Assembly: GCA_963719165.1 (NCBI GenBank)
Contig: CAVRAV010000001.1
Coordinates: 1,178,001 to 1,242,000, forward strand
Direction of reading: 5' to 3'
Origin: JAOUEA01 sp963719165
Lineage (GTDB): Bacteria > Actinomycetota > UBA4738 > HRBIN12
DNA length: 64,000 nucleotides
A program made the position numbers and the translations under genes. Numbering within the stretch: the first letter of the stretch is position 1; the number at the start of each line of letters is the position of its first letter. The notes under the pieces were generated by a model, which made no database searches, was not told the origin of the DNA, and saw only the letters and a list, made by a program, of their open reading frames with translations. Shown in pieces: positions 52,775 through 61,504 of the stretch.

Positions 52775-53642
52775 GTGGCGAGTGTCAAGCGAATCGAGCG
52801 AAAGTCCGGGCCTCGCTGGAAGGTCATCTGGCGCGACAAGACCGGTCATCAGCAGACCAAGACGTTTCGATCCGAGGAGCAGGCGAATCGGAAGGCGATC
52901 CTCGTCGAGGCCGACAAGATTCAAGGTAGGGGTGTCGATAGTGGCCTGAAGCGGCCCTACGGTGTGTTGGCTGAAGAATGGCTACGGGCGCGACGGAATC
53001 TCACTCCGAAGGTTCGTGGCAACTACCGCAACCGTCTGGACCGACAGCTTCTGCCCTACTGGAGCCACGTGCGCATCGAGAAGATTGACGCTGAGACGGT
53101 CAGCCGATGGGTCGAGTGGGCCGAGAAGAGGGGATTCTCAGCGTGGACCATGCTCGAAGCCTTCGCAGCAATGAGTGCCAGCTTCGGGTGGGCAGTCAGC
53201 GTCAGGAAGCTAGACGAGAATCCTCTTCGAGGTCTGCGACAACTGCTGCCCAAACCACCTCGGGGCACAGAACGCACCGTGCTCGAACCTCACGAGATCG
53301 TCCGGCTAACAGACGCAAGCGGCAACTCAATGTACCGAGCGATGGTGCTAGTTCTGGGATGCACGGGCATGCGTCCTGGCGAGATGTTGGCGCTCCGAGT
53401 GCAGGACCTTCATCTCGAAGATGAAATCCCGTACGCGTGGGTAACGCGTTCCGCCGTGGTTGGCACAAATGGGCGGATGGTCGTCAACGATCACCCGAAG
53501 ACCCATCAAGATCGTCGCGTCGATCTGCTGGAGCCAGCGAAATCTGCCGTCGTCGCCCATATTGGAGGCGAGCAACTCGACAGCAACGACCTCCTCTTTG
53601 AGGCTCCTCGGGCGGCACCCTTCCGGCTCGCGTGGTCGAGCG
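52775..53642 (+). pseudogene. Tyrosine recombinase/integrase, C-terminally truncated
   Basis: The frame starts at GTG 52775 with GGGAGA as RBS and encodes a phage-type integrase. It has an AP2-like arm-binding N-terminus (KSGPRWKVIWRDKTGHQQTK), a core-binding SAM-like domain (YGVLAEEWLRARRNLTPKVR), and the start of the catalytic domain with the first Arg in GCTGMRPGEMLALRVQDL and the Lys in DHPKTHQDRRVDLL. After about residue 288 (DLLFEAPRAAPFRLAW) the similarity stops where the histidine kinase gene ends on the other strand. The H-x-x-R box and catalytic Tyr are therefore missing; the frame runs on to 53959 only as antisense of the kinase. It should be inactive. Confidence 0.8.
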
Positions 53643-55067
53643 TTAGGCGTCTTGCTTCGCGGGGGCGGGATCGGTGGCAGCGAGCCGTAATACGCAGCCG
53701 AACATCGCCCCGGAACCGTCGCTCCGAACCCATACGCGGCCCCCTTGCCCCTCAACGAGTTCGCGGACGATGGCCAGGCCCAAACCACTCCCGCCCGCCT
53801 CGCGACTCCTTGCCTCATCCGCGCGGTAGAAGCGATCGAAGATCCGGGGGATCGACACTGCGGGGATGCCGGGGCCAGCGTCGACCACGGTCAGTTCGCC
53901 GCCGTGCTCGTCACGATGGACGTCTACGACGACTCGACCCCCACGGGGTGAGTACTTGATGGCGTTGTCGACCAGATTGCGCACCACGTGGCGGAGTCGG
54001 TCGGCATCGCCGATCACCTCAACCGGCCCAGCTGACTTGAACTCCAGACGCACCGCGCGGGCCGAGGCCTGCGGGGACATCGCGGTCAACACGCCCTCCG
54101 CCAAGCCCGCCAGATCCACCCGCTCCGCCCTGGGGGCCAAGGCCCCCTCGTCCATCTGGGCGAGGACCACCAGGTCCTCGACGATAGCTCGCATCCGATC
54201 CGTCTCCTCGCGGGCGCTCTCGAGCACCTCGCGAGCCTCGTCGGAGAGGTCTCCTGAGACGAGGCTGACGTCGATCTCGGTGCGCATGATGGCCAGGGGA
54301 GACCGAAGTTCGTGGGAGGCGTTGGAGACGAAGGCCTGCTGCTGTTCCACGCTCGTCTGGATCCGATCCAGCATCTCGTTTAGGGTGACGGCGAGCTGCC
54401 CGACCTCATCCATCGCAGCAGGGATCTCAACGCGATCATCCAGCCGCGAAGCATCGATCGCTCTTGCCTCACCGATCATGGTCGCAACCGGTCGCAGCGC
54501 CTTCTTCGCCAGCCACCAGCCACCGAGTGCCGCGACCAAGACGCCGGGCGGGATCACGACTGCCAGGATGAGCACGAGACGGTGGATCGCCCCCTCCACA
54601 TCTTCGAGGGACGTGGCCACGATCAGCGCGGATGGTTTGCCTTCGTCGGTGAAGGGCGTGGCGTAGACGCGGTAGTCCTGACCGTTCACCACGGCGGTCT
54701 GCATCGACGTTGCTCCCGCGACGGCTGCCGAGATCGATGCCGGAGGCAGCATCGGAGAGGCTGCTTGTCCGTTCCCGGCGCTTACGACGACCGATCCGCC
54801 TGGTGAAACGATCTGGGCCGCGGACGCGTCGCGTGGCAGTCCCGCGAGCGACGCGTCGATGGCGCCGCTGAACTCACTTTCGCTGTTCCTGGCAACGGGC
54901 ATGTAGTCGGCGGCGATCTCGCTCGCACTCGTTCGTAGCGTGCCGTCAAGAGCGCGCGTGAGCGCCGCACGTAGGTTGACGGCCACGAGCACCCCCACCA
55001 ATACGAGGATCAGGGCGAGCAAGGTCGTGAACCACAGCGTGAGCCGTACCCGGATCGGGACGCTCAC
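53643..55067 (-). CDS. Two-component sensor histidine kinase
   Basis: A 474-residue membrane kinase. The first transmembrane helix (about 8-30) and second (about 165-190) flank an extracytoplasmic sensor domain of about 135 residues. They are followed by HAMP (KKALRPVATMIGEARAIDAS), HisKA with the phosphorylated His in FVSNASHELRSPLAIMRTEI, and HATPase_c with N box VRNLVDNAIKYSPRGG, G1 VVDAGPGIP and G2 GGSGLGLAIV. It starts at a GTG overlapping the response-regulator stop by 4 nt. The stop lies exactly where the integrase remnant loses homology. Confidence 0.93.
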   Translation of the reverse strand: MSVPIRVRLTLWFTTLLALILVLVGVLVAVNLRAALTRALDGTLRTSASEIAADYMPVARNSESEFSGAIDASLAGLPRDASAAQIVSPGGSVVVSAGNGQAASPMLPPASISAAVAGATSMQTAVVNGQDYRVYATPFTDEGKPSALIVATSLEDVEGAIHRLVLILAVVIPPGVLVAALGGWWLAKKALRPVATMIGEARAIDASRLDDRVEIPAAMDEVGQLAVTLNEMLDRIQTSVEQQQAFVSNASHELRSPLAIMRTEIDVSLVSGDLSDEAREVLESAREETDRMRAIVEDLVVLAQMDEGALAPRAERVDLAGLAEGVLTAMSPQASARAVRLEFKSAGPVEVIGDADRLRHVVRNLVDNAIKYSPRGGRVVVDVHRDEHGGELTVVDAGPGIPAVSIPRIFDRFYRADEARSREAGGSGLGLAIVRELVEGQGGRVWVRSDGSGAMFGCVLRLAATDPAPAKQDA

Positions 55068-55738
55068 GTGGTCGCCTCCAATGCGTAGCCCACTCCACGG
55101 ATCGTGCGGATGCGGATGCGCGCGCCGGCGGCGGTGAGCTTCCTGCGCACGTGCCCCACGTAGACGTCGACGACGTTGGAGAATCCTCCGTAGTTGACAT
55201 CCCATACGTGCTCGAGCAGCTGGGTGCGCGTGACCGCCTCCCCCGGATGACGCATCAGGAATTCAAGGAGCGCGAACTCTCGCGCCGAGAGTGTCACGGC
55301 CACGTCTGCGACCCTCACCGCGTGTGCCGCAGGGTCGAGAGCCAGATCAGCCAATTCCAAGACCACGGGACGCTCGACGGGGCCCCGCCGGATCAGTGCG
55401 CGCAACCGCGCGGTGAGCTCCCCGAAGTCGAACGGTTTGGGGAGGTAGTCATCGGCCCCGGCGTCAAGCCCGCGGATCCGATCATCCACGGCATCGCGCG
55501 CCGTGAGCATGAGGATCGGTGCCCAGCGCCCCTGGGACCGGAGCTCGTGACAGATCTCGAATCCATCCGCGCCGGGAAGCATCACGTCAAGAACTACTGC
55601 GTCGTAGTCATACTCGATGCCATGGGAGATCGCGTCTTCGGCATCGGCCGCGGCGTCGACCGAATAGCCCTCGTGCTCGAGCCCTCTGCGCAGCGCCCGT
55701 CGCATCTTCTCCTCATCCTCGACCACCAGGATCTTCAT
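55064..55738 (-). CDS. OmpR-family response regulator
   Basis: A 224-residue response regulator. The receiver domain starts MKILVVEDEEKMRRAL, with phospho-Asp in YDAVVLDVMLPG (residue about 52) and the Lys in DYLPKPFDFGEL. The C-terminal winged helix-turn-helix ends VVDVYVGHVRRKLTAAG and RTIRGVGYAL. ATG 55738 is chosen as the canonical start; 55753 and 55792 are possible. It is first gene of the pair with the kinase and divergent from a small secreted protein, its likely target. Confidence 0.93.
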   Translation of the reverse strand: MKILVVEDEEKMRRALRRGLEHEGYSVDAAADAEDAISHGIEYDYDAVVLDVMLPGADGFEICHELRSQGRWAPILMLTARDAVDDRIRGLDAGADDYLPKPFDFGELTARLRALIRRGPVERPVVLELADLALDPAAHAVRVADVAVTLSAREFALLEFLMRHPGEAVTRTQLLEHVWDVNYGGFSNVVDVYVGHVRRKLTAAGARIRIRTIRGVGYALEATT

Positions 55739-55892
55739 GTCGCGTGTAAGCATCGCACGCACTTCATGAAGGCTAGATGACGGTTCGGGCACGGACGCTC
55801 TCCTTCACCTTCCTGTCATGGACACCTCCCTAGCGTGGCCCCCAAGAGCGGTTCTGGACAGGCCGGAGCCGCACGAAGGGAAGGAGAGCACG

Positions 55893-56170
55893 ATGCGCAA
55901 GGTCACGAAGGCTGGAGTCGCGGGCCTCTTGACGCTGGCACTCGCCGGTGGGGGCACGGCGGCGTTCGCTGGAACGGGCTCGGGCCCGGATCCCGTGAAG
56001 GATCCAAGGTCGACGTCACCCGCGAGCACAAGTCGTTCGAGAAGAAGCACGACACCTCGAAGGATCGCGTGAGTGATCGCAGCGGGAAGGATACCTACAA
56101 GGAGTCCTGGGATCGGAAGGACGGTTCCAAGGACGGAGCGGGCGGACCCAAGGACGCGAGCGCGTTCTGA
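55893..56170 (+). pseudogene. Small secreted charged protein, one frameshift
   Basis: The ATG at 55893 has a strong GGAAGGAGAG RBS. The first frame encodes a signal peptide (KAGVAGLLTLALAGGGTAAF, cleaved after AFA) and GTGSGPDPVKDP. After about 56010 the continuation is in another frame: KVDVTREHKSFEKKHDTSKD, then GKDTYKESWDRKDGSKDGAG and a TGA stop at 56170. Together they give a mature peptide of about 65 residues dominated by Lys, Asp and Ser. One missing base near GATCC-AAGG restores it. It is divergent from the two-component system, which could regulate it. Confidence 0.65.
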
Positions 56171-56190
56171 TCTGAGTTCGCATTCCGCCG

Positions 56191-56544
56191 CTAGGAAGGA
56201 GCCCTCGAAGGGGGCTCCTTCGCACGTTCTGGATCGTCCTCATGGGCCGCGGGGACCCCGAAGACCCCGACGACGGCATCGCCGATGAACTTCTCCACCA
56301 CCCCGCCGTGGGCCTCGATCTGGGCGCGAGCCATCGAGGCATAGGCCGAGAGCATCTTGTCCACGTCTTCGGGGTCGGCTGACCCCGAGGTTGCGGTGAA
56401 CCCGACCAGGTCACAGAACAGCGCGGTGATGACCTTGCGCTCCTCGGCGACCAGACGAGCAGGGGCTCCGAGCGGGGCGGCGCACTCCATGCAGAACTTC
56501 GCCCCGTCCGGGTTCTCGTGACCGCAGTTCGAGCAGGTGAGCAC
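56191..56544 (-). pseudogene. 5' remnant of a zinc-ribbon class III cyclase gene
   Basis: Starting at GTG 56544, the frame encodes VLTCSNCGHENPDGAKFCME and C (double zinc-ribbon half), then the first part of a class III cyclase: VITALFCDLVGFTATSG (metal Asp), GGVVEKFIGDAVVGVFGVPA (Lys and second Asp), AHEDDPERA. It then ends in KEPPSRAPS at a stop inside the terminator hairpin. The full protein would need the rest of the cyclase and an ATPase/TPR part (compare 33.0-36.2 kb), so about 110 of some 1,000 residues remain. It is consistent with deletion inside the integrated element. Confidence 0.75.
56196..56220. terminator. Terminator-like hairpin
   Basis: AAGGAGCCC and GGGCTCCTT form a 9-bp stem around TCGAAGG, just after the small secreted protein gene. 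It overlaps the end of the cyclase remnant on the other strand. Confidence 0.65.
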
Positions 56545-56906
56545 GAGGGACGGTATCCCGAGCGCCTCGTCATCCGCGACATACAGCGCCGACGCGGAAC
56601 TTAAATCAAATGGGCAACACTTTGGAGCAACATGAGCGCGATGAGAAATGTGAAACCGCTGGTCGTGGGAGGCTTGATACGGCGCACTACCCAATGCTCG
56701 AGTGCCGTTGTGCTGCAACATATCTGGGCCATGCCACGATCACTTCAAGCACGAGGACGAGGGAGCCAGCCCGCAGATGGCGAAACGGCTGGAGGCCATG
56801 CTGAGACAGGCTGCGGTGAAGGAGTTTCACCGTAGGCCCGACGGTCAATATCTGCGGCGGCACACTGGTCGCCGGTTCCGATCCACCGAGCAGGAGCTGA
56901 GGCCCA
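56545..56906. other. Gene-poor stretch with the right junction of the element
   Basis: This region of about 360 nt has no convincing gene. It is more AT-rich near 56595-56700 (AACTTAAATCAAATGGGCAA). From 56737 it carries a short coding remnant, HFKHEDEGASPQMAKRLEAM, that repeats the DUF72 C-terminus. Confidence 0.6.
56742..56763 (+). repeat. Putative attR core with displaced DUF72 3' end
   Basis: The 22 bases are identical to 52589-52610. The following 50 nt still encode EGASPQMAKRLEAMLRQAA, similar but not identical to the DUF72 C-terminus (EGASPKMAKRLEAHLI), with about 70-75% nucleotide identity outside the core. It is read as the original gene end, displaced by integration. Confidence 0.65.
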
Positions 56907-57534
56907 CTGGACGCCCGACGCACAACTGCCGTGATCGTTGCCGGGACCACCATCATCGTGGTGGCGGTCGGCGCCCTGGCCCTCTCTGGAAGAGAGGGCG
57001 GGGGTGGTCGGGCGCCGAGGACCCCCGCCCGGCCCGCTTCAGACCAGCGACAACTCAGGATCGGTGACGATCACCGGTGTTCTGTCGCCTCGTGGGAGGA
57101 CGGCGTCCATCGGGATCACGATCGCCCTGGACGGGTCAAGCGGGAGCATGCCGCTCGTTCTCGATCGCGTGGGGTTGATCGACGCGACGCCGGGGGTCCT
57201 CCTCAACGGCGCGCTCGTCTCGACGGGCTCGGGCGAACGGTACGCTTGCGTCGGATCCGCCGCGGCGTTCCCACCGACGGATTGCACCCTGTTTCCGATC
57301 CACGGCTGGGCGATCTCGGCCGAGGCCGTCGCACATCGGGGGTTCCAGGTCGTCCTGGGCGTGGCATCCTCGGTCGAGGTGCCGGTGGGCACGTTCGCCG
57401 CCGTCGCGGTCTCCTACCATTCGGCGGACGGACAACCCTACGAGCTCGTTCTCCCGCAGGCCGGAAGGGTGTGTCTGTCGCAGGGGGAACCGGGGTGTGC
57501 CCGGATCTTCCCGAGGCATTGGAGCACGAGGTGA
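56907..57534 (+). pseudogene. Secreted or membrane-anchored hypothetical protein, one frameshift
   Basis: The first frame from about 56907 gives a signal/transmembrane segment, ARRTTAVIVAGTTIIVVAVG and ALALS. After about 57045 the continuation is in another frame: TSDNSGSVTITGVLSPRGRT to VCLSQGEPGCARIFPRHWST, stop at 57534. The exterior part of about 165 residues is beta-rich with four Cys (ERYACVG, PTDCTLF, GRVCLSQ, EPGCAR), probably two disulfides. The start codon is unclear (GTG 56931 or a lost upstream start). I recognise no family. Confidence 0.5.
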
Positions 57535-57668
57535 CGGTCATCTCCTCGGGCCTCGTCGACGGGACCTACGCGGCTCCCTCCCCCTCACCGACCTGGCCAA
57601 CCATCGATGCAGCCGCGCGCACGTCTGGGGGTGACGCCGTCTGGAAGCCAACCCGGGGGGGCGGCATA

Positions 57669-57702
57669 GAAGGGGGTTCCCACCGCGGCCGGGAGCCCCT
57701 TC
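57669..57702 (+). terminator. Terminator-like hairpin before the cyclase-SBP gene
   Basis: GAAGGGG and CCCCTTC form the base of an imperfect stem, extended by TTCCC with GGGA, around a GC-rich loop. It lies between the secreted protein gene and the cyclase gene. Confidence 0.5.
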
Positions 57703-57728
57703 CCATGTCGGGATGGGAGGATGCACGG

Positions 57729-60700
57729 ATGCCGCTCGAGGGAGACCTACGCGAGGAACGGCGCGACGTCACCGCGCTCTTCGCGGATATCGTCGGCTCG
57801 ACCTCGCTCGGGGAACACCTCGATCCCGAGGACCTGAAGCTGATCGTGGCCGATGCGGTGGCGCGGATGATCGGTGCGGTCGAGGGCTTCGGCGGGATCG
57901 TGAAGGACCTGGCCGGCGACGGGATGCTCGCGCTCTTCGGAGCCCCCGTCGCGCACGAGGATGACGCAGAACGGGCGATCCGCGCCGGCTTGAGGATCCT
58001 CGACGACATCGCTCAGTTCGCGGGAGAAGTGGAGCGTGGCTGGGGCGTCGTCGGGTTCGGTGTGCGTGTTGGCGTGGACACCGGCCGCGTCGTCGTCGGC
58101 ACGATCGGCGCCGGCAGCCGGGTCGAATACGCCGCCCTCGGCGACGCCGTGAACACCGCGGCGCGGCTTCAGTCCCACGCGGCGCCCGGCGCCGTCCTCG
58201 TCGGGGAGGAGACGCACCGGCTCACGGAACCGCTCTTCTCGTGGGACGAGCCCCTCTCCTTGACGCTGAAGGGCAAGGAGATGCCCGTGATCGCCTGGCC
58301 CGTCGAAGCCGCGGCCGAGGGCGGACAGAAGCTGCGGGGGCTCGAAGGCGTGGAGACCCCGATGGTGGGCCGTGAACGAGAGCTCGCGATGGGCCGCTCC
58401 GCGGTGGACGCCGTGATCCAGGGCTCCGGCGGCATCCTCCAGCTGGTCGGCGAGCCGGGCATCGGGAAGACGCGGTTCATGGGCGAGCTCCACCGCCTGG
58501 TGAACGAGGCGCCGGTGGAACACGGCGCCACCACGTGGATCGAGGGACGCTGCGTCTCCTACGGGGAGTCGATGCCGTACTGGCCCTTCCGCGACCTGCT
58601 CCACGCCTGGTTGGGGACCTCCGCCGAACGAACCCGAGCTCCGGCTCCGCGTGAGGCTCCGCCGGCACGTGGGGCGTCTCTTCGAGGAACGGGCGGATCA
58701 GATCGAGCCCTACCTGGCACCGCTGCTCGGCCTGGAGCCCGATCCCAAGGAGGCCGCCCACCTCGCGGAGCTCTCTCCCGAGGCGCTGCAGTACCGAACG
58801 TTCGAAGTCGTCAGAACCCTCCTCTCCCGGCTGGCCGACGACGGCCCGGTCGTGGTCGCCCTGGAAGACCTGCACTGGGCGGACGCCACGTCGATCCAGC
58901 TGCTTGAGCGGCTATTGGGCGACACGGAGCACGCCGCGCTCCTGTTGGTCCTCACGATGCGCCCCGAGCGGGACCATCCTGCGTGGCGGGTGAAGGAGGA
59001 GGCGGCGCGAGACCTCCCCCACCGCTTCAGCGAGATCCCGCTCGAGGCCCTGTCCGGCGACGCCGGCCGGGAGCTGCTCGCCGCGATGATCGGGGCCGAC
59101 ACGCTTCCACCCCAGATGGCTCAGCGGATCCTCGAACCGGCCGAAGGCAACCCGTTCTTCCTGGAGGAGATCGTGCGCTCCCTCGCCGACGCGGGCGCGC
59201 TCGTTCGAGAGGCAGATGCGTGGCGTTTCGACCACGCGGTCGCCATCGAGATCCCGCCCACGGTCGAGAAGGTGATCCTGTCGCGGATCGACCGGCTCTC
59301 CCCGGGCGCCCACGCGACCCTGACCGCCGCTTCCGTGCTCGGGCGCCAGTTTGGGCTGCCGATGCTCGAGGCGCTCGACGGTAACGGTGATGTGACCGCG
59401 ACCCTTTCTGAGCTTCAACGCCTCGACCTCATTCGGGAGGCGCGTCGCTGGCCCGAGCCCGAGTACCGCTTCAAGCATGCGCTGATCCAGGAGGCCGCCT
59501 ATCGAACGTTGGTCCGCCGGGACCGGATACGTCTGCATCGCACGGCGGCCACGTGGCTCGAGGACCGCGCCGGGGATCGGCGCGACGAGGTCGCCGCCCT
59601 GCTCGCCCACCACTGGCTCGGCGCCGCCGACGAGGACAAGGCGGTCGCGTATCTCACGCGGGCCGGAGATCTCGCCCGACAGGAGTACGCCCTCGACGAA
59701 GCGGTCAATCACTACCGCCAGCTGCTGCCGCTGCTCGAACGGCGAGGCGAACGACAGGAGGTCGCGCTCGTCCTGTTCAAGCTCGCTCTGGCATTGCACA
59801 TGTCGCTCCGCTTCGCGGAAGCGAACGCCGCGTATCAACGAGCGTTCACGTTCTGGACGCCGCCCACGCCGCCGGACGACCTGCCGATCGAGACCCTGCG
59901 TGTCTCCTCGAGCATCCTCCCCGACGACCCGGATCCCCGCTCGGCTATCGCGTGGCCCAACATCCAGCTCTGCATGAACCTGTTCGACCGGCTGGTCGAG
60001 CAGTGGCCCGAGCGCACGATCGTCCCGAACCTCGCCGAATCGTGGGAGATCGCCGACGATGGCCTGCGATACGCGTTCCGTCTGCGCGAGGGGTTGACGT
60101 GGTCCGACGGTGTCCCGCTCACGGCCTCCGACGTCGAGTTCGGGATCAAGCGCGTCCTGGACCCGGACGCGCCCGGGTCCAGCGTGGCGATCTACTTCGT
60201 GCTCGAGGGGGGCGAGGACCACTACCTGCGGCGCCTCGATGATCCCGACCGTATCGGTGTGTGCGCGCTCGACGACCGCACGGTCGAGTTCCGCCTGGCC
60301 GCACCGGCACCCTATTTCATGAGCGTGATGAATCGGCCCGACGGCGGACCGCAGCCCCGGCACGCGATCGAGGCCCACGGCGACGGATGGGCCGGGCCCG
60401 AGCGCCAGGTCGTGAGCGGGCCCTTCCGGGTCGTGCCGAGCCGTGCCGATGTGCTGGTGCTGGAACGGCGGCCGGAGTACCGGGGCATGCACGACGGGAA
60501 CGTCGGGCGCGTCGAGTACGTCCGGCTCGGCATCTCACGAGCGGCCCAACGGTACGAGCGTGAGGAGCTCGACCTCGTCACGGTCCGCTACACCCCGCGC
60601 ATCGCCGACCTCGTGGAGGGACGGCATCCCGACGCGATCGTCGGACCCGCCGCGTGGTCGGGCTACCTCGCGTTCGATCATCGAGATCCGGTGACCGCGA

Positions 60701-61377
60701 GCCTGGACCTGCGGCTCGCGCTCGCGCGCGGCCTCGACCGCGAGGCCCTCGGCGAGGCCCTGCCGGCCAACATGGTCCTGGCGACCGGCGGCGTCGTGCC
60801 CCCAGCCCTCCAGGGGCACACGCCGGACATCGCGCTCAGGTTCGACCCCGACCTCGCACGTGAACATCTCGCCGCGAGTGGGATCACGGGAGCGCTCGCC
60901 GTCGCGTCGTTCGACGAGGATGCGTCACTGCTTGAGCCCGTGGTCGCGAGCTGGCGCGAGGTCCTCGGGCTCGAGATCGAGCAGCGCGCCTGGACGCCCG
61001 CGACGATGCCCATGCTGCGGGACCTTCGCGAGGTGGCGCCGATCGTGTTCACGGGCTGGCTTCCCGGCTACGCCGACCCCGAGTACATCCTGCGGCTGCT
61101 GTTCCAGTCGACGAGCAAGACGAACGAGGGAGGCTTCTCGTGGCCTCCCTTCGACGAGCTGATCGAGCGGGCGCGCCAGGAACGGAGCGACCGCGGACGC
61201 CTGGAGCTGTTCCACGAGGCCGACCGGATGGTCGTCACCGAGCGGGTCGCGTGCATCCCGCTCGTGTACGGCCGGTCGATGGCGATCGTGAAACCGTGGG
61301 TTGCAGGCTGGCGCGAGTTCGGGAAGACGTCGGCGAATTTCGCGGACCTCGAGGTGCGGCGAGACGAGGGGAGATGA
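57729..61377 (+). pseudogene. Class III cyclase - STAND ATPase - family 5 solute-binding domain fusion, one frameshift
   Basis: About 1,215 residues. Residues 10-190: class III nucleotide cyclase with VTALFADIVGSTSLGE (metal Asp), KDLAGDGMLALFG (second Asp) and GDAVNTAARLQ (Asn/Arg). The usual substrate Lys before G-D is Asp. Residues about 210-560: ATPase with Walker A LQLVGEPGIGKTRF and Walker B VVVALEDLHWADATS. Then come FKHALIQEAAYRTLV and a short TPR-like part to about 700. From about residue 720 to the end there is a complete SBP_bac_5 domain: FDRLVEQWPERTIVPNLAES, then LREGLTWSDGVPLTASDVEF, LALARGLDREALGEA and the end of the family. One extra C at 58621/58622 (ACC-TCCG) breaks the frame; removing it gives TSPNEPELRLRVRLR. 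The start MPLEGDLREE at 57729 has a GGAGG RBS. No signal peptide is present, so the SBP domain would be cytosolic. Confidence 0.85.
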
Positions 61378-61504
61378 GCCGCTATCCGGCCGCAGGCCGC
61401 GTTCGCGCGCGGCAGGCCGACGACTCGCCCCTCGCTCCTTCCGACGCCCGGCCGCCGATGCTGGCCGAGTCGCCGGCCCGCCCCCTCGGCTTCTCGGCGG
61501 CCCC

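Noticed and set aside
52657..56741. Insertion sequence or composite transposon
   Set aside because: There is no transposase and no terminal inverted repeats; the integrase and duplicated gene end fit site-specific integration.
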